64,000 bases of DNA. Origin: Marilutibacter penaei. GTDB taxonomy: Bacteria; Pseudomonadota; Gammaproteobacteria; Xanthomonadales; Xanthomonadaceae. The notes beneath the pieces are model-generated. The model was not told the DNA's origin. It saw only the letters and a list, made by a program, of their open reading frames with translations, and ran no database searches. Every line of letters starts with the position of its first letter. Position 1 is the first letter of the stretch. Of the stretch, positions 51,498 through 61,518 are shown piece by piece. Where the stretch lies: positions 124,001 to 188,000 of the forward strand of contig NZ_JACHTE010000001.1 of the NCBI RefSeq assembly GCF_014145395.1, read 5' to 3'. A program made the position numbers and the translations under genes.

Positions 51498-54400
51498 TCA
51501 GTGGGCGTCGCGATGCCCCCCTGGACTGGCCTCCAGGACCGGCTTCTCGTCCATCTTGTCGCCCAGCAGGCGGCGCACCACCACGTAGAAGATCGGGATG
51601 AAAAGCACGCCGAGGAAGGTGGCGAACACCATGCCGCCGATCACGCCGGTGCCGATCGCGTGGCGGGCATTCGCGCCCGCGCCCGAGGAGATCGCCAGCG
51701 GCACCACGCCGAGGATGAAGGCGAACGAGGTCATCAGGATCGGACGGAAGCGCAGCTTGCAGGCCTCGATCACCGCCTCGCGCAGGGTCATGCCTGCCTG
51801 CCGCTGCTCGATCGCGAACTCCACGATCAGGATCGCGTTCTTCGCCGCCAGCCCCATCACCGTGATCAGGCCGATCTTGAAGTAGATGTCGTTGGACAGG
51901 CCCGGCCGCAACAGGGTGAACAACACCGCGCCGAGGATGCCGAGCGGCACCACCAGCAGGACCGCCACCGGCACCGACCAGCTCTCGTACAGGGCCGCCA
52001 GGCACAGGAAAACCACCAGCACCGACAGGGCCATCAGCATGGGCGCCTGATTGCCGGAGATGATTTCCTGGTAGGACTGACCGGTCCAGTCGTAGCCGAA
52101 ACCTTCGGGGAGTTCCTCGCTGACGATCGCTTCCATCGCTTCCATCGCTTCGCCCGAACTGTGCCCCGGCGCCTGCGAACCGACGATCTCGATCGCGGAG
52201 TAGCCGTTGTAGCGGTTGAGCGACGGCGATGCCATTTCCCAGCGGGTACTGACCACGTTCGACAGCGGAATCATCGCGCTGGTGGTGCCATCGTCCCCCG
52301 CGGACTCGCTGAAACGGGGGCTGGGCGTATAGAAGCTGGACAGCGACTCGGGCCCGGTGCGGTACTGCCCCTCGGCCTGCATGGTCACGCGCTTGACGCG
52401 GCCCTGGTCGGTGAAGTCGTTCACGTACACCGGTGCCAGCATCAGCTGGATGCTGGTGTAGATGTCGCTGACCGAGAGCCCCATTGCCTGGGCCTGTACC
52501 CGGTCGACGTCCAGCTTCAGCTGCGGCGCCGGTTCGAGCTCGTTCGGACGCACCGCCGTCAATGCGGGATCCTGTCCCGCCTTGCCCAGCAGCGTGTTAC
52601 GCGCCTGCATCAGTGCATCGCGACCGTTGCCCGCCCGATCCTGCAGGTACATGTCGAAACCGCCGAAGGCACCCAGGCCACTGACCGTCGGCAGGTTGAT
52701 CACGAACACCTGCGCGTCGCGGATCCCGTAGAGCGCCTGGTTCGCGTTCTGGATGAACTCCATCGCGGTGATGTCGCGCTCGTCCCAGGGCTTCAGGCGG
52801 ATGAAGGCCAGGCCCACGTTCTCGCCCTGGCCGACGAAGCTGAAGCCGGCGACCTGCATCATGCCCTCGTAGCCCTCCTGCTGCTCCAGCGTCTCGCGCA
52901 CGTCCACGAACACGTCCTGCGTACGCTGCAGCGTCGCCCCGGCCGGCAACTGCACCAGCGCGATCGCGTAGCCCTGGTCTTCCTCCGGCAGGAAGCTGCC
53001 CGGGAGGCGGGTGAACAGGAAGCCGGTGACCGCGACGATCACCACGAACACCATCATCCAGCGCGGGGCGTGCCGGATGGCACCCGTGATGTGGCCGACA
53101 TAGGTGTTGGCCACCTTGCCGTACACCTTCTCGAAGCCGCGGAACACGATGTTCTTGTTGGCATGGTCGGTATGGTTGAGCATGCTCGCGCACAGCGCCG
53201 GGGTGAACCCCAGCGCGAGGAACGCGGAGAACGCCATCGCCAGCGCAATCGTCAGCGCGAACTGCTTGTAGATCTCACCGGCCGAACCGCCCTGGAAGGC
53301 CGACGGGATGAACACCGCCGCGAGCACCACCGTGATCGCCACGACCGCGCCGCTGATCTGGCCCATCGCCTTGATCGTGGCGTCCTTCGCGGACAGGCCT
53401 TCCTCGGTCATGATGCGCTCGACGTTCTCGATCACCACGATCGCGTCGTCGACCACGATGCCGATCGCCAGCACCATGCCGAACAGGCTGAGCTGGTTGA
53501 TGGTGAAGCCGATCAGCTTCATGCCGATGAAGGTGCCCAGCAGGGCGATCGGGATCACCAGGGTCGGGATGATCGTGGCGCGGAAGTTCTGCAGGAACAT
53601 CAGCATCACGAGGAAGACCAGGACGATCGCCTCGAACAGCGTGTGCACCACCTCCTCGATCGAGACTTCGACGAAGGTGGAGCTGTCGTACGGCGAGAAC
53701 CAGGTGACACCGGAAGGAAAGCTCGCCTCCAGCTCGTCCATGCGGGCCTTGATCGCCTCGGCCACGCCCAGCGCATTCGCACCCGGCGCCAGCTGCACGG
53801 CGAACGCACCGGTCGGCGCACCGTTCCATTGGCTGTCGAAGCCCCACGACTGCGCACCCAGTTCCACGCGGGCAACGTCCGCGAGGCGGACCGTGGTGCC
53901 ATCCTCGTTGGCCCGCAGGATGATCTGCTCGAACTCGCCGGGCTCGCTGAACCGGCCCTCGGCGGAGACCGTCGCGGTGAATCCCTGCCCGCGCGGAGCC
54001 GGCTCGGAACCGATCGAGCCGGCGGCGAACTGGACGTTCTGCCCGCGCACCGCGGCGATCACCTCGCTGGAGGACAGCCCGTACCCTCGCAGCTTGTCCG
54101 GGTCCAGCCAGACGTTCATCGCGTACTCGCTGCCGAACTGCTGGGTGGTGCCGACGCCGGGCACGCGTGAGATCTGGTCGATCACGCGAGAGCCGATCAG
54201 GTCGTTGAGCGCGTTCCGGTCGTAGTTCGGATTGTCGGACCGCACCGCGACGACCATCAGGAAGCCGGAGTTGGCCTTCGCCACCACGACGCCCTGCTGC
54301 ACCACCTCGGAGGGCAGGCGCGGGGTCGCCAGGGACACCTTGTTCTGTACCTGCACCTGTGCGATGTCCGGGTCGGTACCGGGCTGGAACGTAACGGTGA

Positions 54401-54668
54401 TGCTGGCGGTGCCGGTCGAGCTCGAGGACGCGCTGAAATAGTCCAGGTTGTCGATGCCGGTCAACTGTTGCTCGATGACCTGGGTGACCGCGCTTTCCAC
54501 GGTCTCCGCACTGGCGCCGGGATAGCTGGCGCTCACGGTGACCTGCGGCGGCGCGATGTCGGGATAGGACTCCACGCCCATGCTGTAGATGGACAGTACG
54601 CCGCCAAGTGAAATCAGGATGGCGACGACCCAGGCGAAGACCGGGTGGTTGATGAAGAATCTGGGCAT
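51498..54668 (-). CDS. RND multidrug efflux permease (AcrB/MexB-like)
   Basis: A 1056-residue inner-membrane HAE1-family transporter. The N-terminus (MPRFFINHPVFAWVVAILIS) is the standard TM1, the proton-relay aspartates are in TM4 (LAIGIVVDDAIVVIENVERI), and the TM10 lysine is in GLAAKNAILIVEFAIEQRQA. Large porter loops contain NLDYFSASSSSTG and the GYAIALVQLPAGATLQRTQD region as in AcrB. The C-terminal tail is short and acidic/histidine-rich. It follows the membrane-fusion protein by eight bases. No outer-membrane TolC-type channel gene is present, so a shared channel is expected. Confidence 0.94.
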   Translation of the reverse strand: MPRFFINHPVFAWVVAILISLGGVLSIYSMGVESYPDIAPPQVTVSASYPGASAETVESAVTQVIEQQLTGIDNLDYFSASSSSTGTASITVTFQPGTDPDIAQVQVQNKVSLATPRLPSEVVQQGVVVAKANSGFLMVVAVRSDNPNYDRNALNDLIGSRVIDQISRVPGVGTTQQFGSEYAMNVWLDPDKLRGYGLSSSEVIAAVRGQNVQFAAGSIGSEPAPRGQGFTATVSAEGRFSEPGEFEQIILRANEDGTTVRLADVARVELGAQSWGFDSQWNGAPTGAFAVQLAPGANALGVAEAIKARMDELEASFPSGVTWFSPYDSSTFVEVSIEEVVHTLFEAIVLVFLVMLMFLQNFRATIIPTLVIPIALLGTFIGMKLIGFTINQLSLFGMVLAIGIVVDDAIVVIENVERIMTEEGLSAKDATIKAMGQISGAVVAITVVLAAVFIPSAFQGGSAGEIYKQFALTIALAMAFSAFLALGFTPALCASMLNHTDHANKNIVFRGFEKVYGKVANTYVGHITGAIRHAPRWMMVFVVIVAVTGFLFTRLPGSFLPEEDQGYAIALVQLPAGATLQRTQDVFVDVRETLEQQEGYEGMMQVAGFSFVGQGENVGLAFIRLKPWDERDITAMEFIQNANQALYGIRDAQVFVINLPTVSGLGAFGGFDMYLQDRAGNGRDALMQARNTLLGKAGQDPALTAVRPNELEPAPQLKLDVDRVQAQAMGLSVSDIYTSIQLMLAPVYVNDFTDQGRVKRVTMQAEGQYRTGPESLSSFYTPSPRFSESAGDDGTTSAMIPLSNVVSTRWEMASPSLNRYNGYSAIEIVGSQAPGHSSGEAMEAMEAIVSEELPEGFGYDWTGQSYQEIISGNQAPMLMALSVLVVFLCLAALYESWSVPVAVLLVVPLGILGAVLFTLLRPGLSNDIYFKIGLITVMGLAAKNAILIVEFAIEQRQAGMTLREAVIEACKLRFRPILMTSFAFILGVVPLAISSGAGANARHAIGTGVIGGMVFATFLGVLFIPIFYVVVRRLLGDKMDEKPVLEASPGGHRDAH

Positions 54669-54676
54669 GGCGGCGC

Positions 54677-55918
54677 TCAGTCCTCGACGGGAGCCGGGAC
54701 CGGCTCGGCCGCATCATCGGCGCTCGCACCCGCGGTCCCGGGCACATCGGCCGGGGCAGCCGCGTCGGTCGCCGCCGGTTCGCCCGACGGCTCCCCGGAC
54801 CCGGCAGGTTCGGCAGGCACCGCCTTCGCCGGCTTGCCCGGCTGCACGCGCTGCAGGCCCGAGACGACCACCTGGTCCCCCGCTTCGAGGCCGGACGCGA
54901 TCACCCAGTCGCTGCCCTGCGTCCGGTTTGCGACCACGTCCTTGCGAACCACGTTGCCGTCCGCGCCCACGACCATCAGGAACGGACCCTTGGCGTCGCG
55001 CTGGAGCGCGGCGTGAGGCACCAGGTAGGCATTCGCCTGCTCACCCATGATCGCCTTGAGGGTCACGTAAGTGCCCGGCAGGAGGGCGCGGTCCGGATTG
55101 GGGACGCGCGCGCGCATCGCGACCGCGCCGGTTGCCGGGTCCACCACGGTGCCGGAGTAATCCAGCATGCCGGTGTGCTCGTAACGGGTGCCATCGGGCA
55201 GGAAGACGTCGACCTCCACTTCATCTCGGTCGTGCCCGGACAGCGCCCTGCGGATCTGGTCCAGCTCGGACACGCTGAGCGAGAAGTTCACGTAGAGCGG
55301 ATCGATCTGGTCGACGGTGGTGAGCAGGGTGGCCGAACCCTGCCCCACCAGCGCGCCTTCCGTGACCATCTGCTTGTTGGCGCGACCGTCGATCGGCGCC
55401 ACCACGGTGGCGTAACCGAGATTGATGCTGGCATCGGCCAGCGCTGCTTCGGCCTGCTGGACCGCCGCCGCGGAACTGCGCTCGGCCGCCAGGGCATTGT
55501 CGAGGTCGGCCTGGGAAACGAACTTCTCGGGCGCCAGGCGACGCGCGCGGTCGGCATTCGCCTTCGCATTCGCATATGACGCCCGGGCGGAGGCCAGGCT
55601 CGCCTGGGCCTGTCCGAAGGCGGCCTGCATCTGGTCGGGGTCGATCTCGAACAGCACCTGTCCCGCCTTGACGTCCGAGCCCTCCTCGTACGTGCGCCGC
55701 TTGACCACGCCGGGAACCCGCGCACGCACGTCCGCACTGCGGAACGGCGCCAACCGACCGACCAGGTCTTTCTCGAGGGGAACGTTGCCCGGCTCGACGG
55801 TCACCACGCCCACCTCCGGTGGCGGTGCCTCACCCTGGGATTCCCCGTCGCCCCCGCAGGCGGCCGTGAGGGTGAGCAGCGCGACAGTCAATGCCAGCGA
55901 ACGGAAGGGGTTGACCAT
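54677..55918 (-). CDS. RND periplasmic adaptor (membrane-fusion) lipoprotein, AcrA-like
   Basis: A 413-residue adaptor with lipobox LTAAC (C21). Sections in order: beta-barrel start VGVVTVEPGNVPLEKDLVGR, lipoyl half RVPGVVKRRTYEEGSDVKAGQ, alpha-hairpin (about residues 100-165, RARRLAPEKFVSQADLDNA), second lipoyl half VVAPIDGRANKQMVTEGALV, and the membrane-proximal domain. The last 45 residues form an unusually Pro/Ala/Glu-rich tail (GSGEPSGEPAATDAAAPADV) not seen in AcrA. First gene of the leftward RND operon; divergent from the second efflux operon. Confidence 0.93.
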   Translation of the reverse strand: MVNPFRSLALTVALLTLTAACGGDGESQGEAPPPEVGVVTVEPGNVPLEKDLVGRLAPFRSADVRARVPGVVKRRTYEEGSDVKAGQVLFEIDPDQMQAAFGQAQASLASARASYANAKANADRARRLAPEKFVSQADLDNALAAERSSAAAVQQAEAALADASINLGYATVVAPIDGRANKQMVTEGALVGQGSATLLTTVDQIDPLYVNFSLSVSELDQIRRALSGHDRDEVEVDVFLPDGTRYEHTGMLDYSGTVVDPATGAVAMRARVPNPDRALLPGTYVTLKAIMGEQANAYLVPHAALQRDAKGPFLMVVGADGNVVRKDVVANRTQGSDWVIASGLEAGDQVVVSGLQRVQPGKPAKAVPAEPAGSGEPSGEPAATDAAAPADVPGTAGASADDAAEPVPAPVED

Positions 55919-56257
55919 GGGTTTGGACTCCAGAAACCAGCTTCGATCCCGACCGGGGGCCGGGCTTCTTCAAATTCGTGTACTGCGCAGTATAGTATTG
56001 CCCCGGATCTGAACGCCACCGTTCATGTCCGGCGAAAGGGACGAACCGCCAAGCGCCGCAAGGTGAGCGGCAACGGCCCAGCCTACGAAGCGTGGCGTCC
56101 ACGGACCGTCATCGGCCCCCGGGGCCGCCCGCCACCCCCGCCTGATACGTGCACTTCGCGGTTCAATAAACTTATGGGGGTAGCGGCCGGGCCACGCCGG
56201 GCCGACCATTCCCGCCTTTCCACTCCTACCGGCCTCCGCGCCGCCCCGAGGTCCCCC
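55919..56257. promoter_or_regulatory. shared regulatory region of two divergent RND operons
   Basis: No gene in these 339 bases. A perfect 12-base palindrome TACTGCGCAGTA (55981-55992) lies 62 bases before the leftward adaptor gene, inside TATACT/TATAGT-like -10 sequences. This is a good candidate operator for a TetR/AcrR-type repressor, but no such regulator gene is adjacent. GAGG six bases before 56258 serves the rightward adaptor. Confidence 0.6.
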
Positions 56258-57448
56258 ATGCCGACCCCTGCAGGCAAGCCGTCCCCCTCTACCTCCAAGC
56301 GGATGATCCTGATGCTGATCGGCGCCCTCGTCGTATTCGGGGGCGTCTTCGCGGTCAAGGCCTTCTTCGCGGCACAGACCAACGCATTCTTCGATGACAT
56401 GCCGCAGCCGGCGGTGGCGATCAGTGCCCAGGCCGCCGAAACGCGACGCTGGGACGCAGCCGGCGAGGCGGTGGGCACCTTCACTGCGGTCAACGGCACC
56501 GACGTGACCACCGAGTCCGGCGGCGTGGTGCGGTCCATCGAGTTCGACGCGGGGCAGCCGGTGAGCGCCGGCGAGGTCCTGGTACGCCTGAACACCGCGA
56601 ACGAGCAGGCCACGCTGGAAGCCCTGGAGGCCACTGCCCGCCTGGCCAACACGCGCCGCGACCGCTGGGAGCAGCTGGTCCGCGAGAAGCTGGTGTCCGA
56701 GATCGAAGCGCAGCAGTACGCGACCGAGGCGTCCACCGCGCGGGCCCAGGTCGAGGCCCAGCGCGCGCTGATCGCCCAGAAAACGATCCGCGCCCCGTTC
56801 CGGGGTGTACTCGGCATCCGCAAGGTCAATCTCGGCCAGTACGTCGCACCCGGCACCGCCATCGTCAGCCTGCAGCAGCTCGACCCGATCCACCTCGACT
56901 TCACCCTGCCCGAGCAGATGACCGGCAAGGTGGCCGAGGGCACCACGGTGCGCGCGACGGTCGACGCCCAACCGGGCGAGGTGTTCGAAGGGGAGGTCAC
57001 CGCGATCGAGCCGCGGGTCGACCCCAACACCCGCAACTTCGCCCTGCAGGCCACCTTCGCCAACCCCGACGGGCGCCTGCGTCCCGGCAGTTTCGCCAAG
57101 ATCGACTTCGCGCTCGGCGCGGAACGCGAGGTGGTGGTGGTGCCGCAGACCGCGATCAGCTTCAACCCCTACGGCAATGCGGTGTTCGTCATCAGCCGTT
57201 CGCCGCGCCCGGAGGGCGAGACCGACATGCAGGGCAATCCCCTGACCGGCGAGAAGCTGACGGTGACCCAGCGCTTCATCCAGACCGGGGCGACCCGGGG
57301 CGACCTGATCGAAGTGACCGAAGGCCTGGCGCCGGGCGAGGAGGTCGCGACGAGCGGCCTGCTGAAACTGCGCAACGAAGCCGAGGTCACCATCAACAAT
57401 TCGATCACGCCCTCCGCCGACGCCGAACCCGCGCCGGCCAACCGTTGA
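56258..57448 (+). CDS. second RND periplasmic adaptor (MdtA/MexE-like)
   Basis: A 396-residue membrane-fusion protein with an uncleaved N-terminal membrane anchor (MILMLIGALVVFGGVFAVKAFF) rather than a lipobox. Lipoyl halves (TESGGVVRSIEFDAGQPVSA and KTIRAPFRGVLGIRKVNLGQ) flank an alpha-hairpin; the barrel carries DPIHLDFTLPEQMTGKVAEG. The start at 56258 has GAGG six bases upstream. It belongs to a separate RND system from the leftward one, as shown by the different anchoring and the low similarity of the two adaptors. Confidence 0.92.
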   Translation: MPTPAGKPSPSTSKRMILMLIGALVVFGGVFAVKAFFAAQTNAFFDDMPQPAVAISAQAAETRRWDAAGEAVGTFTAVNGTDVTTESGGVVRSIEFDAGQPVSAGEVLVRLNTANEQATLEALEATARLANTRRDRWEQLVREKLVSEIEAQQYATEASTARAQVEAQRALIAQKTIRAPFRGVLGIRKVNLGQYVAPGTAIVSLQQLDPIHLDFTLPEQMTGKVAEGTTVRATVDAQPGEVFEGEVTAIEPRVDPNTRNFALQATFANPDGRLRPGSFAKIDFALGAEREVVVVPQTAISFNPYGNAVFVISRSPRPEGETDMQGNPLTGEKLTVTQRFIQTGATRGDLIEVTEGLAPGEEVATSGLLKLRNEAEVTINNSITPSADAEPAPANR

Positions 57449-57531
57449 TGGCCCACGCCTGATCGCACGGGGGCGTGCAAGCCCCCGTCCCACCCTGCCC
57501 TCGCCACGCGGCGAGGCGGAGATGCCCAGCG

Positions 57532-60500
57532 ATGAAATTCACCGACGTCTTCATCAACAAGCCGGTCCTCGCGATCGTCCTGAACCTGTTCATCCTGCTG
57601 TTCGGCCTGCGTGCGTACAGCGAGCTGAACGTGCGCCAGTACCCGGAGCTCCGCAACGCGGTCGTGACCGTCAACACGACGTACTTCGGCGCCGACGCGG
57701 ACCTGATCGAGGGCTTCATCACCACGCCGCTCGAGCGCGAGATCGCCAGTGCCGAGGGGATCGACTACATGACCTCGACCAGTTCGGCGGGGGTGAGCAG
57801 CATCTCGGCGTACATCCGCCTGGACTACGACCCGAACGAGGCGCTGACCCAGATCGCGGCCAAGGTCAACAAGATGCGCGGCCAGCTGCCGCCGGAGTCC
57901 GAGGACCCGGTCATCGACCTGCAGCAGGGCCAGCAGATCGCGGCGATGTACCTGTCCTTCGCCAGCGAGTCGCTCGACAACAACCAGATCACCGACTACC
58001 TGACGCGCGTCATCCAGCCCAAGCTGGTGACGGTGGAGGGCGTGCAGCGTGCCGACATCATGGGCTCCGGCAGCTTCGCGATGCGCGTGTGGCTGAAGCC
58101 GGACCGGATGACCGCGCTCAAGGTCACGGCCAGCGACGTGTCCAACGCGCTTCAGGCCAACAACGTGCTGGCGGCGGTGGGCTCGACCAAGGGCCAGATG
58201 GTCGCGATCGACATGACCGCGCAGACCGACCTGCGCACGCCGGAGGAGTTCCGCCGGCTGGTGATCCGCGAGGAAGGCGGCGCGATCGTCCGCCTGGGTG
58301 ACATCGCCGACGTGGTGCTGGGCTCCGAAAGCTATGGCACGTCCGTGCGGATGAACGGCGAGGCCGCCACCTTCGTCGGCGTGTTCGTGTCGCCGGACGC
58401 CAACTCACTGGACGTGATCCGCGACGTACGCGAATTGTGGGATGGCGAGATCGTCCCGCAGTTGCCGGAGGGCATCAACGGCACCATTCCCTACGACAGC
58501 ACCGAGTCGATCCAGGAGGCCATCGACGAGGTGGTCAGCACCATCATCGAGGCGGTGATCATCGTGATCGTGGTGATCTACCTGTTCCTGGGCTCGCTGC
58601 GCAGCGTCCTGATCCCCGCGATCACGGTCCCCTTGTCGCTGGTCGGCGCGCTGTTCCTGATGCTGCTGATGGGCTTCACCATCAACCTGCTGACCCTGCT
58701 GGCGATGGTGCTGGCGATCGGCATCGTGGTCGACGACGCGATCATCGTGCTGGAGAACATCCATCGCCACATCGAGGAAGGCATGACGCCGCATGCGGCG
58801 GCGATCAAGGGCGCGCGCGAGCTGGCCTGGCCGGTGGTCGCGATGACCACCACGCTGGTCGCGGTCTACGTGCCGATCGGCTTCCAGGGCGGACTGACCG
58901 GCGTGCTCTTCAGCGAGTTCGCCTTCACCCTCGCCGGCGCGGTGCTGCTGTCGGGCGTGATCGCGTTGACGCTCTCGCCGATGATGAGCGCGAAGATCCT
59001 CAAGCCGCATGATCCGGACCACGAGAAGGGCGGGCTGGAAGGCTGGCTGGACCGCAAGTTCGCAGCCTTGCAGGCCGGCTACCAGCGGCGCCTGCACGGA
59101 ACGCTGGAAACCCGTTCAGTCGTCGCGTTGTTCGGCCTCATCGTGCTGGTCTCGTGCGTGTTCCTGTACACCAGCGCGCCGAAGGAACCGGCTCCGGTCG
59201 AAGACGAGGGCTTCATTTTCTCGATCGCCAGCGCCGATCCCTACGCGACGCTCGACTACGTGGAGCGCTACACCGAGGAGATCACCCGCATCGCCAAGGA
59301 CGTGCCCGAGGTCGACGGCTACTTCCTGTTCAACGGCGGATTCGGCGGCGGCGGCGGTGCCAGCCCGTCGGCGATGGCGGGCTTCGTCCTCAAGCCCTGG
59401 AGCGAGCGCGACCGCTCCACCAACCAGGTCCTGCAGCAGTCGCTGCAGCCGCAGATCAGCCAGGTGACCGGGCTGAACGTGTTCGCCCTGGTCCCGCCCT
59501 CGCTGCCCAGCGCGGGTGGCGATGGCGGCGGCGAGTTCGTGATCGGCGGCGTCGGCGAGCTCAGCCAGCTCTCCGAGCTGGCCGACGAGATCCTCGCCAA
59601 GGCATACGAAAGCAAGCGCTTCATCTTCCTCGACAAGGACCTGAAGATCGACAAGCCGCGCATCGAAGTTGCCATCGACCGCGACAAGGCGGCCAGCCTC
59701 GGCATCGAGATGCGCACGCTTGCCGCGGACATGGCCGCCCTGCTCTCGGGCGGCTATACCAACCGCTTCGCGATGCAGAACCGCTCCTATCGCGTGATCC
59801 CGCAGGTCCAGCGCAGCGACCGCCTGAATGCCAGCGACCTCGAGCAGTACTACACGCGGACCCGCGACGGGGAGCTGATCCCGCTGTCCACGGTGGTGAC
59901 GCTCAAGGAAAGCACGCAGCCGCAGTCGCTCAAGCGCTTCCAGCAGCTCAACGCGGTGGCGATCACCTTCGCGCCGCGCCCGGGCGTGAGCAAGGGGGAG
60001 GCGCTGGAGATCCTCGAACAGGCCGCCAACGAGGTACTGCCGCAGGGCTACAGCGTCGACTACGCAGGCGAGTCCAGGCAGTTCAAGCAGGAAGGATCGG
60101 CGATGCTGCTGACGCTCGGGCTCGCGCTGATCGTGATCTTCCTGGTGCTGTCGGCGCAGTTCGAGAGCTTCCGCGACGCCCTGATCATGCTGCTGACCGT
60201 CCCGATGGCGATCTGCGGGGCGCTGCTGACGCTCAACGTGTTCGCGCTGGTGTCCAACATCCTGAGCTTCTCCGGCATCGAGGCCTTCCCCGGGATGAGC
60301 ATCAACATCTACACCCAGGTGGGCCTGGTGACGCTCGTCGGCGTGATTTCCAAGCACGGCATCCTGATCGTGGAGTTCGCCAACACCTTGCAGGCGGAGA
60401 AGGGCCTGTCGAAGCGGGAAGCGATCGAAGAAGCCGCCGGCATCCGCCTGCGACCGGTGCTGATGACCACCGCCGCGCTGGTGTTCGCGATGGTGCCGCT

Positions 60501-60687
60501 GCTGATCGCCAGCGGGCCCGGTGCGGCGTCGCGCTTCTCGATGGGCATGGTGATCGCCTCGGGCATGACGATCGGCACGATGTTCACGCTGTTCGTGCTG
60601 CCGGCGTTCTACCTGTACCTGGCACGGGACCATTCGGCCAGGCCGCCAGCGGAAGGCGCCGGGGCGCTGGCCGCACCGGACGCCTGA
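57532..60687 (+). CDS. second RND efflux permease (MdtB/MexF-like)
   Basis: A 1051-residue RND permease starting MKFTDVFINKPVLAIVLNLF. TM4 has the paired Asp (LAIGIVVDDAIIVLENIHRH) and the TM10 region reads TLVGVISKHGILIVEFANTL, a variant with SKHG where the other permease has AAKNA. Porter-domain loops include a Gly-rich insertion (FNGGFGGGGGASPS). The alternative motif suggests a different substrate class from the leftward pump. It follows its adaptor by 83 bases. No outer-membrane factor is present. Confidence 0.93.
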   Translation: MKFTDVFINKPVLAIVLNLFILLFGLRAYSELNVRQYPELRNAVVTVNTTYFGADADLIEGFITTPLEREIASAEGIDYMTSTSSAGVSSISAYIRLDYDPNEALTQIAAKVNKMRGQLPPESEDPVIDLQQGQQIAAMYLSFASESLDNNQITDYLTRVIQPKLVTVEGVQRADIMGSGSFAMRVWLKPDRMTALKVTASDVSNALQANNVLAAVGSTKGQMVAIDMTAQTDLRTPEEFRRLVIREEGGAIVRLGDIADVVLGSESYGTSVRMNGEAATFVGVFVSPDANSLDVIRDVRELWDGEIVPQLPEGINGTIPYDSTESIQEAIDEVVSTIIEAVIIVIVVIYLFLGSLRSVLIPAITVPLSLVGALFLMLLMGFTINLLTLLAMVLAIGIVVDDAIIVLENIHRHIEEGMTPHAAAIKGARELAWPVVAMTTTLVAVYVPIGFQGGLTGVLFSEFAFTLAGAVLLSGVIALTLSPMMSAKILKPHDPDHEKGGLEGWLDRKFAALQAGYQRRLHGTLETRSVVALFGLIVLVSCVFLYTSAPKEPAPVEDEGFIFSIASADPYATLDYVERYTEEITRIAKDVPEVDGYFLFNGGFGGGGGASPSAMAGFVLKPWSERDRSTNQVLQQSLQPQISQVTGLNVFALVPPSLPSAGGDGGGEFVIGGVGELSQLSELADEILAKAYESKRFIFLDKDLKIDKPRIEVAIDRDKAASLGIEMRTLAADMAALLSGGYTNRFAMQNRSYRVIPQVQRSDRLNASDLEQYYTRTRDGELIPLSTVVTLKESTQPQSLKRFQQLNAVAITFAPRPGVSKGEALEILEQAANEVLPQGYSVDYAGESRQFKQEGSAMLLTLGLALIVIFLVLSAQFESFRDALIMLLTVPMAICGALLTLNVFALVSNILSFSGIEAFPGMSINIYTQVGLVTLVGVISKHGILIVEFANTLQAEKGLSKREAIEEAAGIRLRPVLMTTAALVFAMVPLLIASGPGAASRFSMGMVIASGMTIGTMFTLFVLPAFYLYLARDHSARPPAEGAGALAAPDA

Positions 60688-60780
60688 GGCGCCGGAACCC
60701 GGCACCGGCGGGGCGGGCGCATCGACGCGTCCGTCCCGCCGCCCAGTTGACGCCCGCCCGACCTCGGCAGGCGCGGGCGT

Positions 60781-61479
60781 TCACCCGCGAGCGGTGGCCG
60801 GCCCGAGCAGGGGCGATACATCCAGTCGCGTGGAAGGCAGTTCGTCCAGGTCGCGAAGCCACGCGATGCGGCCCAGGCACGGTACCGGCAGCCGTTCGCG
60901 GAGGATCCGGACATTGTCGTCGGCGCGTGCCATCGTCGGATCGATGCCGTTGGCGATCCAGCCGGCGAGGTGGAAGCCGTCCGACAGGATCGCGCGGGCC
61001 GTCAGGCGGGCATGGTTGATACAGCCAAGGCGCAAGCCGACGACCAGCACGACCGGCAGCTCGAGCGCCCGGACGAGATCCGCCTGGTCCAGCGATGCCG
61101 ACAGGGGCGCCGCCCAGCCGCCGACACCTTCCACCACCACGCGGTCTGCGCTGCGGGCGAGCGTGGCGAACGCACCTGCGATGACGGCGAGGTCGAGGTG
61201 GACGCCCTCGTCGGCCGCGGCCAGCTCCGGCGCCAGGGGGGCGGTGAGGGCGTACGGATTCACGCTTGCATAGTCCGGGCGCGGATCGCTGGCCGCCTGC
61301 AGCAGGAGGGCATCCTCGTTGCGCGGTCCGAGCGGCGTGGCTTCGCAACCGCTGGCGACCGGCTTCATGCCAACCGCGGTCCCGCCCGCCCGCCTCAGCG
61401 CGTGCAGCAGCGCGGCACTGGCCACCGATTTCCCGATCCCGGTATCGGTCCCTGTCACGAACACGCTTCCCGTTTGCAT
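60781..61479 (-). CDS. bioD: dethiobiotin synthetase
   Basis: A 232-residue ATP-dependent carboxylase forming dethiobiotin from 7,8-diaminopelargonate. The start at 61479 gives the Walker A at residues 10-18 (GTDTGIGKS) preceded by SVFVT, and the substrate blocks GMKPVASGCEATPLGPRNED and VVVEGVGGWAAPLS follow. The frame is open further upstream but that extension is not BioD-like. Other biotin genes are not in the window. It is divergent from the methionine sulfoxide reductase across 39 bases. Confidence 0.94.
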   Translation of the reverse strand: MQTGSVFVTGTDTGIGKSVASAALLHALRRAGGTAVGMKPVASGCEATPLGPRNEDALLLQAASDPRPDYASVNPYALTAPLAPELAAADEGVHLDLAVIAGAFATLARSADRVVVEGVGGWAAPLSASLDQADLVRALELPVVLVVGLRLGCINHARLTARAILSDGFHLAGWIANGIDPTMARADDNVRILRERLPVPCLGRIAWLRDLDELPSTRLDVSPLLGPATARG

Positions 61480-61518
61480 GGCGGCTACAACCTGCTCCGA
61501 CGCTGGTAGACTCGGCCC

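Noticed and set aside
51480-54170. Plus-strand 896-codon His/Asp-rich frame opposite the RND permease
   Set aside because: Shadow frame of a membrane transporter; no transporter features.
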